NCBI GenBank assembly: GCA_009711825.1 | Contig: VEMY01000033.1 | Span: forward strand, 1 to 51,282 | Origin: Bacillota bacterium | GTDB lineage: Bacteria > Bacillota > Proteinivoracia > UBA4975 > VEMY01 | Direction: 5' to 3' | DNA length: 51,282 bases | Shown: positions 16,828-27,216 of the stretch, piece after piece | How positions within the stretch are numbered: the first letter of the stretch is position 1 | Layout of the letters: every line of letters starts with the position of its first letter | Program-made: the position numbers and the translations under genes | Notes under the pieces: model-generated | What the model was told of the DNA's origin: nothing | The model's input: the letters and a program-made list of their open reading frames with translations, nothing else | The model's database searches: none

Positions 16828-18309
16828 TTAATGGCGGAAATGCCTGATTCCGGTGAGAATCATTGTGATTCCAGCCTTTTCGGCTGCAGCCATAACTTCC
16901 GGGTCGCCTTTAGAACCGCCGGGCTGAACTATCGTCGCAATTCCAGCGGCAGCTGCGGCCTCAACGACATCGGGGAAGGGTATAAAACCGTCGGAGGCCA
17001 GCACAGCCCCCTTGGCAGCTTCTGCGGCTGAATTCAGGGCCACACGCGCCGCATCAATGCGGCTGGTGGCGCCGCTGCCAATACCCAGTGTGCGACCGTC
17101 TTTGGCAAGCACAATCGCGTTGGATTTGGCATGCTTGACGGTGAGCCAGGCCAAAAGAGCATCGGGGTCAAGTTCTTCATCGGTCTGGCCAAGATCGGCG
17201 TCCTGAACCAAGACACCACCTGCAATCGAGCGCAGCACGCGGCCGCCGTTCTTTTTAACCGGACACTGCAGGAGACGCAGATTCTTCTTTTTGGCCAGGA
17301 TTTCCCGGGCATCAGCATCGAACTCCGGGGCAATTATCACTTCCAGGAAAATCTCCTTGAGTAAGCTTGCAGTCTCAGCGTCCACGGACCGATTTAAGGC
17401 AATAATCCCCCCAAATATGGAGACAGGGTCGGAGTCCCGGGCGCGGCTAAAGGCCTGGGCTATTGTTTCGCCAATGCCGACGCCACAGGGCACTGCATGC
17501 TTCACCGCCACCGCAGCCGGCTGGTCAAACTCGGCCACAAGTCCGAACGCCGCATCTGCGTCGTTAAGATTATTGTAGGAAAGTTCCTTGCCCTGGAGCG
17601 GGGAGGTTGCCGCCAGGGTGCCTGCGCCGCCAGATAGAGTATATAGTGCAGCGTGCTGTTGGGGATTTTCCCCATAGCGCAGGTCCTGGCGTTTTTCCAG
17701 GGCAAGGGGGAGAATTTCAGGGTACTCGGTTTCCGTCAGCCAAGCGCTGACGGCAGCATCATAGGCGGCTGTGTGGGCAAAGGCCGCTGTCGCCAGTTCC
17801 CGGCGCAATTGTTGCTCAAAACCATTTCCGTGTTTCAGAGCAGATATCACCTGCCCATAGTCAGCAGGCCGGCATAGGGGCAAGACCCAGGGGAAGTTCT
17901 TGGCTGCAGCCCGGAGCATCGCAGGGCCGCCAATATCTATCATCTCCAGGGCCTGCTCCTGGGTGCAGTCTGGGTCGGCAATTGTCTGGGAGAAGGGATA
18001 AAGATTGACAACGACCAGATCAAAAGCTTGGATTTCATGGGCCTGCAGTTGATCCCGGTGAGCAGCCAAATCCCGGCGAGCGAGAATACCGCCATGAATC
18101 CGGGGGTGTAAAGACTTGACACGTCCATCAAGGATTTCCGGGCTTCCGGTTACCTGCTCTACAGAGGTAACTGCAAGTCCGGCTTTTTGCAGCGTGCTGG
18201 CGGTGCCGCCGGTGGAGACAATTTCAACGCCCAAGGCAGCCAACTCCCGGGCCAGTTCCACCACACCTGTTTTGTCAAAGACGCTGATCAGCGCCCGCTT
18301 TATTTCCAT
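16828..18309 (-). CDS. purH: Bifunctional AICAR transformylase / IMP cyclohydrolase
   Basis: This 493-residue enzyme catalyses the last two steps to IMP. The N-terminal MGS-like cyclohydrolase domain begins [17 protein letters not shown] and holds STGGTASTL; the C-terminal transformylase domain has [22 protein letters not shown] and [12 protein letters not shown]. The frame is open to GTG 18324, but ATG 18309 has GGAGG 8 nt upstream and fits the family start. It overlaps purN by 10 nt. Confidence 0.96.
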   Translation of the reverse strand: MEIKRALISVFDKTGVVELARELAALGVEIVSTGGTASTLQKAGLAVTSVEQVTGSPEILDGRVKSLHPRIHGGILARRDLAAHRDQLQAHEIQAFDLVVVNLYPFSQTIADPDCTQEQALEMIDIGGPAMLRAAAKNFPWVLPLCRPADYGQVISALKHGNGFEQQLRRELATAAFAHTAAYDAAVSAWLTETEYPEILPLALEKRQDLRYGENPQQHAALYTLSGGAGTLAATSPLQGKELSYNNLNDADAAFGLVAEFDQPAAVAVKHAVPCGVGIGETIAQAFSRARDSDPVSIFGGIIALNRSVDAETASLLKEIFLEVIIAPEFDADAREILAKKKNLRLLQCPVKKNGGRVLRSIAGGVLVQDADLGQTDEELDPDALLAWLTVKHAKSNAIVLAKDGRTLGIGSGATSRIDAARVALNSAAEAAKGAVLASDGFIPFPDVVEAAAAAGIATIVQPGGSKGDPEVMAAAEKAGITMILTGIRHFRH

Positions 18310-18869
18310 CGTTGATCCCTCCACATCAATACGGCCTCAGCCAGTAGTTTATGCTCCCAGGGCTTAATGCGCTGGTGCAGGGTCTCCGGGGTGTCATCAG
18401 TGAAAACCGGTACCGCAGCCTGCAGTAAGATTGGTCCGGTGTCCATCCCGGCATCAACTTGATGCACCGTGCAACCGCTTACCTTGACGCCATACTCAAT
18501 TGCCTGCCGCGGCGCATCCAGGCCGGGGAAGGCCGGCAGCAGCGAAGGATGGACATTTATTATTGCCGGGAAATGCTCCAAGAAACTCTCGGGTAAGATC
18601 CGCATGTAACCGGCCAGCACCAGCAGCTGCGGTTGATAGGGGTCTAGCACTGCTGCCAACCGCTGATGAAAGGCCTCGCGCCCCTCTCCCGCTGTAGGCG
18701 CTACTGCCTGGGCAGGAATTCCCGCTTTGCGGGCCCGCTCCAAGGCCGGGGCCTTGGGATTATCCGAAAGCACAGCGACAACCTCGGCCTCCCCCGGCGC
18801 ATGCACCTGATCAATCAGGGCCTGTAAATTGCTGCCCTGACCGGAAGCCAGCACCGCCAACTTAAACAT
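18300..18869 (-). CDS. purN: Phosphoribosylglycinamide formyltransferase
   Basis: This 189-residue GAR transformylase transfers formyl from 10-formyl-THF. Key features are the N-terminal LASGQGSNLQAL phosphate-binding turn and the catalytic Asn-His-Asp set in INVHPSLLPAF and the VDAGMDTGPIL loop. It overlaps purM by 8 nt and purH by 10 nt. Formate-dependent PurT is absent from the operon. Confidence 0.95.
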   Translation of the reverse strand: MFKLAVLASGQGSNLQALIDQVHAPGEAEVVAVLSDNPKAPALERARKAGIPAQAVAPTAGEGREAFHQRLAAVLDPYQPQLLVLAGYMRILPESFLEHFPAIINVHPSLLPAFPGLDAPRQAIEYGVKVSGCTVHQVDAGMDTGPILLQAAVPVFTDDTPETLHQRIKPWEHKLLAEAVLMWRDQRWK

Positions 18870-19884
18870 CTATCTTCACCTGGCCGCTGCCGGGGGACAG
18901 GTGGCCAATCTGCCAGGCCTCGCAACCCAAGTTGTTGCAGGCAGCGATTGCCTGCTCCGCCTCCTCTTTGCTGACCACCAGCGTATAGCCAATCCCCGCA
19001 TTAAAGGTAGCCATCAGTTCCGCCTCGTCAATGCCGGCCTTGGCCAGCAACTGATAGATGGCGGGGCGGGGCCAAGAATTACTCTGAACTATTACATCTA
19101 AGTGTTTCGGCACTGTCCGGGCCAGATTCCCCGGCAGACCGCCGCCGGTAACATTGGTCATCGCCTTGACGTTTACATCTTTCCTCACTTGCTCGACTAA
19201 GGCAGTGTAAAGTCTGGTTGGTTTAAGTGCCGCCTCCGCTAAACTGCCGTCAAGGCCCGGATAAGTCTCCTCCATGGCCAGCAGCCCCTCTGACAACAGT
19301 TTTCGAAACAGAGAGAAACCATTACTGTGGAGACCATTGCTGGCGAGGCCAATTACCACGTCACCCTCACAACAAGTGCTGCCGTCGACAATCTCGTCCC
19401 GCTCAACCACACCAACTGCGAAGCCGGCAATGTCGAAATCTCCCTGGGGGTAAAAACCCGGCATTTCAGCGGTCTCTCCCCCGAGCAACGTGCACTTGCT
19501 CTCGCGGCAATACTGGGCAAAACCGGCGACCACTCGCTTTGCCACATCAGGGGACAACTGACCGCAGGCCAGGTAATCCAACATGAACAGGGGGCGGGCG
19601 CCGGAGGTGGCGAGATCGTTGAGACACATCGCCGCCGCGTCCATCCCCGCTACCTCGGGCCGATCATGGTCAATCAATAGGCGCAGCTTGGTGCCGACAC
19701 CGTCTGTACAGCTGACCAGAACTGGCTGCCGGTAACCCTCGGGCAGGGCAAAGAAGCCGGCAAAACCGCCTACACCAGACAACACATGACTCTGGTCGGT
19801 CGCTTCAGCCAAATTACCGTATTCGGTCACCAGTTTGTCTGCAGCCTGGACATCGACGCCGCTGTCCTTGTAGGTGAGTTTCAT
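18862..19884 (-). CDS. purM: Phosphoribosylformylglycinamidine cyclo-ligase (AIR synthetase)
   Basis: This 340-residue ATP-dependent enzyme closes the imidazole ring to form AIR. It belongs to the PurM/PurL superfamily: SCTDGVGTKLRL phosphate/Mg motif, MDAAAMCLNDLATSGA, LLGGETAEMPG and TNVTGGGLPGNLAR are all present. It starts one base after the purF stop codon. Length is normal. Confidence 0.96.
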   Translation of the reverse strand: MKLTYKDSGVDVQAADKLVTEYGNLAEATDQSHVLSGVGGFAGFFALPEGYRQPVLVSCTDGVGTKLRLLIDHDRPEVAGMDAAAMCLNDLATSGARPLFMLDYLACGQLSPDVAKRVVAGFAQYCRESKCTLLGGETAEMPGFYPQGDFDIAGFAVGVVERDEIVDGSTCCEGDVVIGLASNGLHSNGFSLFRKLLSEGLLAMEETYPGLDGSLAEAALKPTRLYTALVEQVRKDVNVKAMTNVTGGGLPGNLARTVPKHLDVIVQSNSWPRPAIYQLLAKAGIDEAELMATFNAGIGYTLVVSKEEAEQAIAACNNLGCEAWQIGHLSPGSGQVKIDV

Positions 19885-21237
19885 CTAACCCCTCCTTACC
19901 GGATGGTTGCCGCTGAAACAACCGGTGCACAAAGAGTCAGGTGCAAGACCGGTGGCAGCAACTGTCTGCTCCTCAGACAAAAATACCAGAGAATCAGCAT
20001 CAATATATTTCCGGATTTCCTCCACATCCATCCGGGCTGCAATCAGATCATCCCGGGTATCAATCCCCAAACCGCAGGGGTAGCGTACCGGTGGCGAGGC
20101 GATCCGTAGATGCACTTCCCGGGCCCCCGCCTGGCGGAGCATGGTAACCAGCCGTTTGCTGGTTGTGCCCCGGACCAGAGAATCATCCACCAGCACAACC
20201 CGCTTGTCCGCCACCACGCCCTGGATCGGATTCAGTTTCAGGGACACGCCCTGATCCCGTTGTTCCTGGCTGGGACGGATAAAGGTGCGCCCGAGGTAAC
20301 GGTTGCGCACAAGACCGGTCTCGTAGGGAAGGCCGGAGCCTTCCGCATAACCGACGGCGGCGGAAAGGCTTGAGTCGGGAACGCCGGTGACAATATCGGC
20401 ATCGGCCGGCGCTTCCTTGGCTAGCAGATGGCCCATCTGGCGACGCACTGTATGCACATTACCGCCAGCGAAGGCGCTGTCTGGACGGGCAAAATATATA
20501 TATTCAAAGATGCAAAAGCTGTTCTTTTTGGCCGGGAGCAAGCTGCTGGCTTCAAGTCCTTGCTCAGTGATTGAGAGCATTTCCCCTGGTTCCACCTCCC
20601 GGACAAACTCGGCACCCACCGTATCCAGGGCACATGTCTCCGAAGCCACAACCCAGCCACCGTCGCTTAGCTTACCCAGGACCAAGGGTCGGATACCGTG
20701 GGGATCGCGAATCGCCAGCATCCGGCCCGGTGTGAGCAGGACCAGGGCATAGGCGCCCCTGACCTGGCCCAGGGCTGAAACGAGAGCGCTGTCCAACTCG
20801 GTGGTGGAGCGAGCAAGCAGGTGGGCAATAACTTCACTGTCAGAATCGGTCTGGAAGATTGAGCCCTGGAGTTCCAGCTGATCGCGGATCTCCTTGGCGT
20901 TCACCAGATTGCCGTTATGGGCAAGGGCCAGCGACCCCAGCCGGCTGTTAAAGAGCAAGGGTTGACCATTTGCCAGAGTGGCTGCGCCACAAGTAGAATA
21001 GCGGACATGACCAATGGCCGCCTGGGCCCGGTTCTCGCCGGGATGCCAACCGCGAAAAGCGTCTTCCACCAGGCCGAGCCCCTTCTTTATCCGCAGGCCG
21101 TCCTTGTCCCAGACAATGCCAGCGCTTTCCTGGCCCCGGTGCTGCAGGGCGACAAGACCGAACATGGTCATCAGGGTCGCCTCACCGCCGGGATGCCAAA
21201 TGCCAAACACGCCACATTCCTCATAAATTGGTCTCAT
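19885..21237 (-). CDS. purF: Amidophosphoribosyltransferase
   Basis: This 450-residue enzyme commits PRPP to purine synthesis using glutamine. After a 7-residue propeptide (MRPIYEE) comes Cys8, the Ntn-type glutaminase nucleophile, in ECGVFGI. The C-terminal half has the PRPP loop [13 protein letters not shown]. Four cysteines (NSFCIFE, RYPCGLG and CTGC near the end) match the 4Fe-4S ligands of the Bacillus-type enzyme, implying oxygen lability. It overlaps purL by 4 nt (ATGA). Confidence 0.96.
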   Translation of the reverse strand: MRPIYEECGVFGIWHPGGEATLMTMFGLVALQHRGQESAGIVWDKDGLRIKKGLGLVEDAFRGWHPGENRAQAAIGHVRYSTCGAATLANGQPLLFNSRLGSLALAHNGNLVNAKEIRDQLELQGSIFQTDSDSEVIAHLLARSTTELDSALVSALGQVRGAYALVLLTPGRMLAIRDPHGIRPLVLGKLSDGGWVVASETCALDTVGAEFVREVEPGEMLSITEQGLEASSLLPAKKNSFCIFEYIYFARPDSAFAGGNVHTVRRQMGHLLAKEAPADADIVTGVPDSSLSAAVGYAEGSGLPYETGLVRNRYLGRTFIRPSQEQRDQGVSLKLNPIQGVVADKRVVLVDDSLVRGTTSKRLVTMLRQAGAREVHLRIASPPVRYPCGLGIDTRDDLIAARMDVEEIRKYIDADSLVFLSEEQTVAATGLAPDSLCTGCFSGNHPVRRG

Positions 21238-23408
21238 TGGCCAAACACCGCTTCCAGGGGCGAGTGCCAGGCGGTGGCCAGTTCGCCTACACTCAGATTG
21301 ACTTGGTTGCCGATTTGGAGATGATTACCGCCAACTGTGCCCAAGATGCGGACGGGCAAATTATGCTCCGCTACCATTGACTGAAGCCCAGGCAATGATT
21401 CTCGCTCCACAGCCACCACCACAGCGCCGGGTGACTCGGCGAACAACCAACAGTCAGGTCGCACACCGACAGGAATCTCAACCGACATTCCCACCTTGCC
21501 ACTGATTGCCATTTCCGCCAGTGTTACGGCGATTCCGCCTTCGCTGACATCATGGGCAGCAGCCACCAGCCCATCGGCGATGGCCTGGGGCAGAAAATTG
21601 CAAAGCCGGCTCTCCAGCTCCAGATCCACCTTGGGAATCGGGCCGGTGAGACGCCCCAGTTTGTTATACAAGTACTCACTGCCGCCGAGGCGCGGTTGGA
21701 GATTGCCCACAAGCAACAACTGCTGACCTGCTGCCGGGATAATCGTACTGGTCTTATTTATGTCAGCGGTCAATCCCACCATCCCAATAACCGGGGTGGG
21801 GAAAATGGCGGTGCCGCCGCTTTCGTTGTAAAGGCTTACATTGCCCCCCACCACGGGGGTGTCCAACGCCCGACAGGCGTCAGCCATGCCAGAAATCGCC
21901 TCGGTCAAGGTCCAGTAGTGCTCGGGATTTTCCGGACTGGCGAAGTTAAGACAGTTGGTGACCGCCGCCGGCTTTGCGCCGGTGCAGGCCACATTCCGTG
22001 CAGCTTCGGCCACCGCCCGCCGCGCCCCTTCCCGGGGGTCCAGCTGACAATAGCGGGAGTTACAGTCGGTGGCAGCGACAATACCCTGGGTGCTGCCAGG
22101 GATGCGCAACACTGCCGCGCTCAGGCCCGGGGCCTGCACGGTGTTGGTGCCCACCATATGATCATACTGGCGGAACACCGGCGCCCGACTGCAGATATTG
22201 GCGCTGCCTAAAAGATTCAAAAGCTCTTTATTATAATCGGCTTCCGGTAAATTCCTGGCGCCGTCTTCGTCAGCCTGGACGAGCCACTGGGGGCGTTTGA
22301 CCGGCGGGTTGCGCCGGGGGACGCCATCGGCAAGAGCGGCTGCCGGCACCCGGCCCACCACATCGCCGTGCATACGCAGCACCATGTCGCCACCGTCGAT
22401 TACAGTGCCGATCGCCTCGGCCTCCAGGCCCCAACGGGCAAAGACTGCCTGAACTGCCTCCACCCCTTCTGGGGTAACTACAACCAGCATCCGCTCCTGG
22501 GATTCAGAGAGCATCAGCTCCACAGGTGTCATGTTTTCTTCCCGCACCGGCACCCGAGAAAGTTCCAAATCCAGGCCACATTCACCCCGAAACGCCATCT
22601 CGCAGGCCGAGGAGGTAATGCCAGCGGCGCCCAAATCCTGGACACCGATAATATATGGATTGTCCGCCAGTTCCAGACATGCTTCCAGCAACAGTTTTTC
22701 GGTAAACGGGTCGCCAACCTGCACTGCCGGCCGGTCGGCATCGGTGTCCTCCGCCAACTCGGTGGAAGCAAAGGCAGCGCCGGCAATACCGTCCCGTCCA
22801 GTGCGGGCGCCCACCAACAGAACCTGATTGCCTGGCCCGGCTGCGGTTCCTTTTTTCAGTCGGTCAAGGGGCACAAGCCCGATGCACATGGCATTGACCA
22901 GCGGGTTTTTTGTGTAACAATCATCAAAATAGACTTCGCCGCCCACTGTCGGGATGCCCAGACAGTTACCGTAACCGGCGATACCGCTAACCACACCTTT
23001 GAGCAGATAACGAGTGCGCTCCTGGCTTGGGTCTCCGAAGCGCAGAGAATCAAGGATGGCCACCGGCCGGGCGCCCATGCTAAACACATCCCGGACGATA
23101 CCGCCGACTCCGGTGGCGGCGCCCTGATAGGGCTCTACCGCTGAGGGGTGGTTGTGGCTTTCTATCTTAAAAGCAATGCCCAGATTTTCACCGGCCTTGA
23201 TGACACCGGCGTTTTCGCCGGGGCCCTGAACCACCAGCTCGCCGCTGGTGGGCAAGTTTTTCAGGAGATTGCGGGTGTGCTTATAGCTGCAGTGCTCTGA
23301 CCACATGACGCCAAACAGGGCCAGCTCCAGTTCGTTGGGCTCCCGTTGCAGCTGTTCGACAATTGCCTGGTATTCAGCTTCAATAAGTCCGTATTTCTGC
23401 CAATTCAT
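21234..23408 (-). CDS. purL: Phosphoribosylformylglycinamidine synthase, PurL subunit
   Basis: This 724-residue small-type PurL makes FGAM with PurQ (glutaminase) and PurS. Motifs include [48 protein letters not shown] and [10 protein letters not shown]. The frame opens at 23423, but ATG 23408 has GGGAGG 7 nt upstream, overlaps purQ by 4 nt and gives the standard N-terminus. The length (not about 1,300) shows the three-subunit form. Confidence 0.96.
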   Translation of the reverse strand: MNWQKYGLIEAEYQAIVEQLQREPNELELALFGVMWSEHCSYKHTRNLLKNLPTSGELVVQGPGENAGVIKAGENLGIAFKIESHNHPSAVEPYQGAATGVGGIVRDVFSMGARPVAILDSLRFGDPSQERTRYLLKGVVSGIAGYGNCLGIPTVGGEVYFDDCYTKNPLVNAMCIGLVPLDRLKKGTAAGPGNQVLLVGARTGRDGIAGAAFASTELAEDTDADRPAVQVGDPFTEKLLLEACLELADNPYIIGVQDLGAAGITSSACEMAFRGECGLDLELSRVPVREENMTPVELMLSESQERMLVVVTPEGVEAVQAVFARWGLEAEAIGTVIDGGDMVLRMHGDVVGRVPAAALADGVPRRNPPVKRPQWLVQADEDGARNLPEADYNKELLNLLGSANICSRAPVFRQYDHMVGTNTVQAPGLSAAVLRIPGSTQGIVAATDCNSRYCQLDPREGARRAVAEAARNVACTGAKPAAVTNCLNFASPENPEHYWTLTEAISGMADACRALDTPVVGGNVSLYNESGGTAIFPTPVIGMVGLTADINKTSTIIPAAGQQLLLVGNLQPRLGGSEYLYNKLGRLTGPIPKVDLELESRLCNFLPQAIADGLVAAAHDVSEGGIAVTLAEMAISGKVGMSVEIPVGVRPDCWLFAESPGAVVVAVERESLPGLQSMVAEHNLPVRILGTVGGNHLQIGNQVNLSVGELATAWHSPLEAVFGQ

Positions 23409-24097
23409 TGCCTGGCCTCCCATCCCCGAACAATTGCGGCAAACAGCCGCTGTCCGTCTGTACCGCCAAGAATCTTTTCTACTGCCCGCTCTGGATGGGG
23501 CATCATCCCCAGGACATTGCCCTCGGCGTTGGTGACAGCGGCCACATTGGCCACGGCGCCGTTGGGATTGGCAGCAGAGGAGACATTGCCTGCCTCATCG
23601 CAGTACCGGAAGACCACTCCACCCCGTGCTTCCAAACCCTTGAGCTCATCTGGAGGTAGATAATAGCTGCCGTCGCCGTGGGCGATTGGCAGGTGCAGTA
23701 ATTCCCCATCCAGATGACGAGTAAACATATTATCCCGGCCTTCTACACGCAGCCACTGCCACTGGCAGCGGAACTGGAGGTTGTCGTTCCGTTGCAGACT
23801 GCCGGGCAGCAGTCCTGCTTCGGTCAGGACTTGAAAACCATTGCAGATTCCAAGGACAAGACCGCCCTTATTGGCAAAGTCCGTCACTTGCTCCATGACT
23901 TTCGCGAACCGGGCGATGGCGCCGGGCCGCAGGTAATCACCGTAGGAGAAGCCACCGGGAAGCACCACACAATCCACCGCCGGCAGTTCGTCCTCGGCAT
24001 GCCAGAGGTAACTGACTTGGTGGCCGAGGTATTTCAGTGCGTTATAAGTGTCTGCATCGCAATTGGAGCCGGGAAATACCGCTACACCGAAGTGCAT
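23405..24097 (-). CDS. purQ: Phosphoribosylformylglycinamidine synthase, PurQ glutaminase subunit
   Basis: This 230-residue class I glutamine amidotransferase has its nucleophile in [12 protein letters not shown], an N-terminal [12 protein letters not shown], the [10 protein letters not shown] oxyanion region and the catalytic His-Glu pair at [11 protein letters not shown]. It feeds ammonia to PurL. It starts 4 nt after purS and overlaps purL by 4 nt. Confidence 0.96.
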   Translation of the reverse strand: MHFGVAVFPGSNCDADTYNALKYLGHQVSYLWHAEDELPAVDCVVLPGGFSYGDYLRPGAIARFAKVMEQVTDFANKGGLVLGICNGFQVLTEAGLLPGSLQRNDNLQFRCQWQWLRVEGRDNMFTRHLDGELLHLPIAHGDGSYYLPPDELKGLEARGGVVFRYCDEAGNVSSAANPNGAVANVAAVTNAEGNVLGMMPHPERAVEKILGGTDGQRLFAAIVRGWEARQ

Positions 24098-24101
24098 CGT
24101 C

Positions 24102-24344
24102 CTACGCCTCCATCAGTTGACAGTGATAGTCTTCGGTGACGGGGTTAGCCAGAAGCTTCGCGGCCATTCTGCGGCCCTGTTCCAGGGCCGCTTCACCATT
24201 TTCAGCAGGGATGTCGACTATAATTTCTTTGCCTACCCGCACCGCGTCAACGTCAAAACCCAGCTCAGCCAGGGCCCCGGCTACTGCCTTCCCCTGGGGG
24301 TCGAGGATTCCGGATTTTAGCTGCACACTGATTTTCACCCACAT
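24102..24344 (-). CDS. purS: Phosphoribosylformylglycinamidine synthase, PurS subunit
   Basis: This 80-residue protein bridges PurL and PurQ. It shows the typical VQLKSGILDPQGKAVAGALAELGFD start, the VRVGKEI strand and the C-terminal AAKLLANPVTEDY. Its ATG shares one base with the purC stop (TGATG). Confidence 0.94.
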   Translation of the reverse strand: MWVKISVQLKSGILDPQGKAVAGALAELGFDVDAVRVGKEIIVDIPAENGEAALEQGRRMAAKLLANPVTEDYHCQLMEA

Positions 24345-25054
24345 CAGAAGCTGCCTCCTTCTAGACGCCGCAGCACTTCCCGGTATCCAGCCAGAACATC
24401 GCCACTGTCATTGCGGAACCGGTCTTTATCCAACCCCTCCATCGTTCCGGCCTGCCACAGGCGGCAGGTGTCAGGAGAGAACTCATCAATTAACAGTAAT
24501 TTTTCGCCGTCGCGGCCAAATTCCAGTTTAAAATCCACCAGCTCCAGGCCGATATCGGCGAACAGTGGCTTTAAGGCCTTGTTTACTGCCAACGCCTGCT
24601 CAGCCAGCTCCTGACATTCTTTCGCCGTAGCCAAGTCCAGCATCTCGACATGGTCGATAGTCAGCAGTGGATCGCCGAGATCATCATTTTTATAGAAAAA
24701 CTCCACCAGTGGCTTTTCCAAGGTCAGTCCCTGCTCCAGACCAAGCCGACGGCAGATGCTGCCGGCCGCCCGATTGCGGACCACCACTTCCAGGGCCACC
24801 AGCTCAGCGGCCCGCACCAGCTGGGACCGGTCATCCAACTTGCGCACAAAGTGATTGTCCACTCCCGCCTCATGCAAAGCTGTAAAAAGAATTGAGGAGA
24901 TGCGGTTTAACAGTTCGCCCTTGCCAGCCAGCACATCCCGCTTTGCGCCGTCGCCGGCGCTTATCGCATCACTATATTCGGCCACATAGAGCCCGGGATC
25001 TTCGGTCTTCCAGATTGACTTCACTTTACCTTTATACAGCAGTTCCTTTTTCAT
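24344..25054 (-). CDS. purC: SAICAR synthetase
   Basis: This 236-residue enzyme joins aspartate to CAIR with ATP. It begins KELLYKGKVKSIW and holds YSDAISAGDGAKRD, VVVRNRAAGSICRRLG, EFFYKNDDLGDP and LLIDEFSPDTCRLW, the SAICAR synthetase signatures. It starts directly after the purB stop. A typical short bacterial PurC. Confidence 0.96.
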   Translation of the reverse strand: MKKELLYKGKVKSIWKTEDPGLYVAEYSDAISAGDGAKRDVLAGKGELLNRISSILFTALHEAGVDNHFVRKLDDRSQLVRAAELVALEVVVRNRAAGSICRRLGLEQGLTLEKPLVEFFYKNDDLGDPLLTIDHVEMLDLATAKECQELAEQALAVNKALKPLFADIGLELVDFKLEFGRDGEKLLLIDEFSPDTCRLWQAGTMEGLDKDRFRNDSGDVLAGYREVLRRLEGGSF

Positions 25055-26359
25055 TTACGCATCCTCCTCTGGAATCGCCCGCGCCAGCACCTGATCAACC
25101 CGGGCCAGTAAGCGGTCAAGATTAAATATTTCCTGCAGCTCTTCCTCTGGAAGCTTGGCGGTCAGTTCCGGATCCGCCAACAAAACATCCTTTAGATGGC
25201 CACCCTGCTGCCAAACCTGCATTGCCGACTTTTGCACCAGATCATAGGCGTCCTCCCTGGTCATCCCTTTGTCCACCAGGGCCAAAAGCACACTGCCGGA
25301 GAAGGTAAGACCGCGGGAAAGGTCAATATTGTGCTCCATCTGTTCTGGGTAGACATGGAGATTACCAACGATACCGGTGAGCTTATGCAGCATATAGTCC
25401 ACGAGAATCGTGCTGTCGGGGAGAATTACCCGCTCCGCCGAGGAGTGAGAAATGTCCCGCTCATGCCAGAGTGCGACGTTTTCCAGCGCCGTGACCGAGT
25501 TGGCCCGCACCACCCGGGCGAGCCCGCAGAGTTGCTCACAGTTCACGGGGTTACGTTTATGGGGCATTGCAGAGGACCCCTTTTGCCCGGCCCGGAAGGG
25601 CTCTTCCAGCTCCCGGGTTTCGGTGCGCTGCAGATTGCGAATCTCCAAAGCCACCTTCTCAATCGAGGCTGCCACCAGAGCCAGTGCACTCACAGCCGCC
25701 GCGTGTCGGTCCCGCTGCAAAACCTGGGTGGAAACAGGCGCCGGATTCAAACCAAGTTTTTCGCAAACATATGCTTCAATTTCCGGCGGGATGTTAGCAA
25801 AACTACCCACAGCCCCCGAGAGCTTGCCCACAGCCACATCTTCCCGGGCCGCCAGCAACCGAGCACGCTGCCTGGTAAACTCCTGATACCAAAGGGCGAA
25901 TTTCAGACCCAATGTTGTCGGTTCTGCATGCACGCCATGGGTGCGGCCCATCATCACCGTGTGCCGGTATTTCTTAGCCTGGCTGGCCAACACCGGCAGC
26001 AATTTATCCAGGTCTGCAATGATGATATCCAAGGCCTGAACCAGCTGACAGGCCGTGGCAGTATCTACCACATCAGAAGAGGTAAGCCCATAATGAACGT
26101 AACGGGATTCCTCGCCCAGACTTTCGGAAACGCAGCGGGTAAAGGCGATTACGTCATGGCGGGTGCTTTCCTCGATTTCCAGAATCCGCTCCACGCTGAA
26201 CCGGGCATTGGCGCGGATCTTCTGCACCGCGTCTTCAGGGATTTTACCCAATTTCGCCCAGGCCTCGCAGGCAAGGATTTCGATATCCAGCCAAAGCTGA
26301 AACTTGTTTTCCAACTCCCAGATTGCTGCGATTTCCGGCCGTGAGTAGCGTTCAATCAT
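25055..26359 (-). CDS. purB: Adenylosuccinate lyase
   Basis: This 434-residue fumarase-superfamily enzyme cleaves SAICAR to AICAR and also adenylosuccinate to AMP. It carries the GSSAMPHKRNP signature, the GRTHGVHAEPTTLG active-site loop and HYGLTSSDVVDTA. It lies 5 nt after purE. Confidence 0.96.
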   Translation of the reverse strand: MIERYSRPEIAAIWELENKFQLWLDIEILACEAWAKLGKIPEDAVQKIRANARFSVERILEIEESTRHDVIAFTRCVSESLGEESRYVHYGLTSSDVVDTATACQLVQALDIIIADLDKLLPVLASQAKKYRHTVMMGRTHGVHAEPTTLGLKFALWYQEFTRQRARLLAAREDVAVGKLSGAVGSFANIPPEIEAYVCEKLGLNPAPVSTQVLQRDRHAAAVSALALVAASIEKVALEIRNLQRTETRELEEPFRAGQKGSSAMPHKRNPVNCEQLCGLARVVRANSVTALENVALWHERDISHSSAERVILPDSTILVDYMLHKLTGIVGNLHVYPEQMEHNIDLSRGLTFSGSVLLALVDKGMTREDAYDLVQKSAMQVWQQGGHLKDVLLADPELTAKLPEEELQEIFNLDRLLARVDQVLARAIPEEDA

Positions 26360-26364
26360 TTACA

Positions 26365-26856
26365 TCAACCCCCGATTTTTTCCTGCAACTTGGCGTCTTT
26401 GGCCAAAACCTGTTTCGCCTGCTCGCGTTTAAACTCTGCCAGCTTGCCGTCTAGAGCATCGTCGGCGACTGCCAGCATCTGCACCGCCAACAGGGCCGCG
26501 TTCTTGGCATTGTCGATACCAACGGTGGCCACCGGCACTCCCGGCGGCATTTGTACGATGGAAAGCAGTGCATCGTTACCATTCAGGGGACCGGCGCCAA
26601 TCGGCAAACCAATTACCGGCCGCCGCGTATGTGCAGCCACAACACCCGGCAGGTGAGCGGCCAACCCTGCCGCAGTGATAAACACTTTCACGCCCCGGTT
26701 TTCCGCGTCCCTGATGAACTCCACACATTCTCCCGGTGTCCGGTGGGCCGAAAGCACCCGGGCTTCAAACTCCACGCCAAACTCCCGTAAAACCTTAACC
26801 GCCGCTTCCAACCGTGGCCAATCTGAATCGCTTCCCATTAAAATCGCTATTTGCAT
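26365..26856 (-). CDS. purE: N5-carboxyaminoimidazole ribonucleotide mutase
   Basis: This 163-residue first structural gene of the operon produces CAIR. Motifs are MGSDSDW, SAHRTP, AAHLPGVVAA and the SIVQMPPGVPVATV loop. SAHRT and AHLPG are class I features, but the usual PurK partner does not follow; the C-terminal KNAALLA segment lacks the GxAGAxNAA form of E. coli PurE. PurK must be elsewhere, or the enzyme may work directly with CO2. ATG 26856 has GGAGG 8 nt upstream, better than the upstream open-frame start at 26886. Confidence 0.94.
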   Translation of the reverse strand: MQIAILMGSDSDWPRLEAAVKVLREFGVEFEARVLSAHRTPGECVEFIRDAENRGVKVFITAAGLAAHLPGVVAAHTRRPVIGLPIGAGPLNGNDALLSIVQMPPGVPVATVGIDNAKNAALLAVQMLAVADDALDGKLAEFKREQAKQVLAKDAKLQEKIGG

Positions 26857-26885
26857 ATTAAACACCTCCGTAATTAGTATAACCA

Positions 26886-26936
26886 AAAAGCCCAGGCCGG
26901 GTAGGTGTACGTGAGAAACCTACCCGCCTGGGCTTT
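26886..26936 (-). terminator. riboswitch-controlled terminator before purE
   Basis: AAAAGCCCAGGC-(C)-GGGTAGGT pairs with ACCTACCCGCCTGGGCTTTT, a stem of about 20 bp, ending in U-rich sequence just before the purE ribosome-binding site. It is the expression platform of the upstream guanine aptamer: ligand binding should favour it and shut down the operon. Confidence 0.88.
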
Positions 26937-27008
26937 TATCCCTTCGGTGTAGCCAAAAAGGCCTGCGCCACTTGGACCGGCCGCACCGGAACCCTAGGCG
27001 CACTTTCC

Positions 27009-27073
27009 CCGTAGTCAGGCAATTTACGGTTGCCTGGTAGATACTCCCGGGCCCTATCCCCAGGATTATACGG
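27009..27073 (-). promoter_or_regulatory. guanine (purine) riboswitch aptamer of the pur operon
   Basis: On the minus strand the sequence shows P1 (CCGTA / TACGG), the invariant TATAATC..GG.ATA.GGCCC core, P2, TCTACC, the P3 stem with ACCGTAAAT loop, and GACTACGG. The base equivalent to position 74 is C, which pairs with guanine or hypoxanthine, so it is a guanine-type rather than adenine-type aptamer. It lies between the promoter at 27094-27122 and the terminator at 26886-26936, a standard transcription-off switch. Confidence 0.95.
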
Positions 27074-27093
27074 CCAGTTCAATTTGTATCTCC

Positions 27094-27122
27094 ATCATAC
27101 CTCTGACGGTAGGACAAGTCAA
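27094..27122 (-). promoter_or_regulatory. sigma-70 promoter of the pur operon
   Basis: On the minus strand TTGACT (27122-27117), exactly 17 nt, then TATGAT (27099-27094). The start point would fall about 10-15 nt before the aptamer P1, as expected. Confidence 0.8.
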
Positions 27123-27173
27123 CGCCAAATCCGAACAAAAATCAACAATCTACCAAAAACATTCGCCCACCGC

Positions 27174-27205
27174 TGCCCACCCGGGGACGGAGGTTCATTG
27201 CGCCA
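27174..27205 (-). repeat. REP-like palindromic element, copy 1
   Basis: Read on the minus strand it contains GAACCTCCGTCCCC followed by GGGTGGGCA; the left arm is degenerate (GCGCAAT). It lies 12 nt beyond the 3' end of the RAYT gene, inverted relative to copy 2 on the other side of that gene. Confidence 0.65.
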
Positions 27206-27216
27206 AATCAATTCGG

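Noticed and set aside
25196-26344. 382-codon plus-strand open frame opposite purB
   Set aside because: Antisense to the conserved adenylosuccinate lyase; no family features.
27009-27073. Adenine riboswitch
   Set aside because: The specificity base is C (GACTACGG), which indicates guanine/hypoxanthine, and the operon is for synthesis of IMP.
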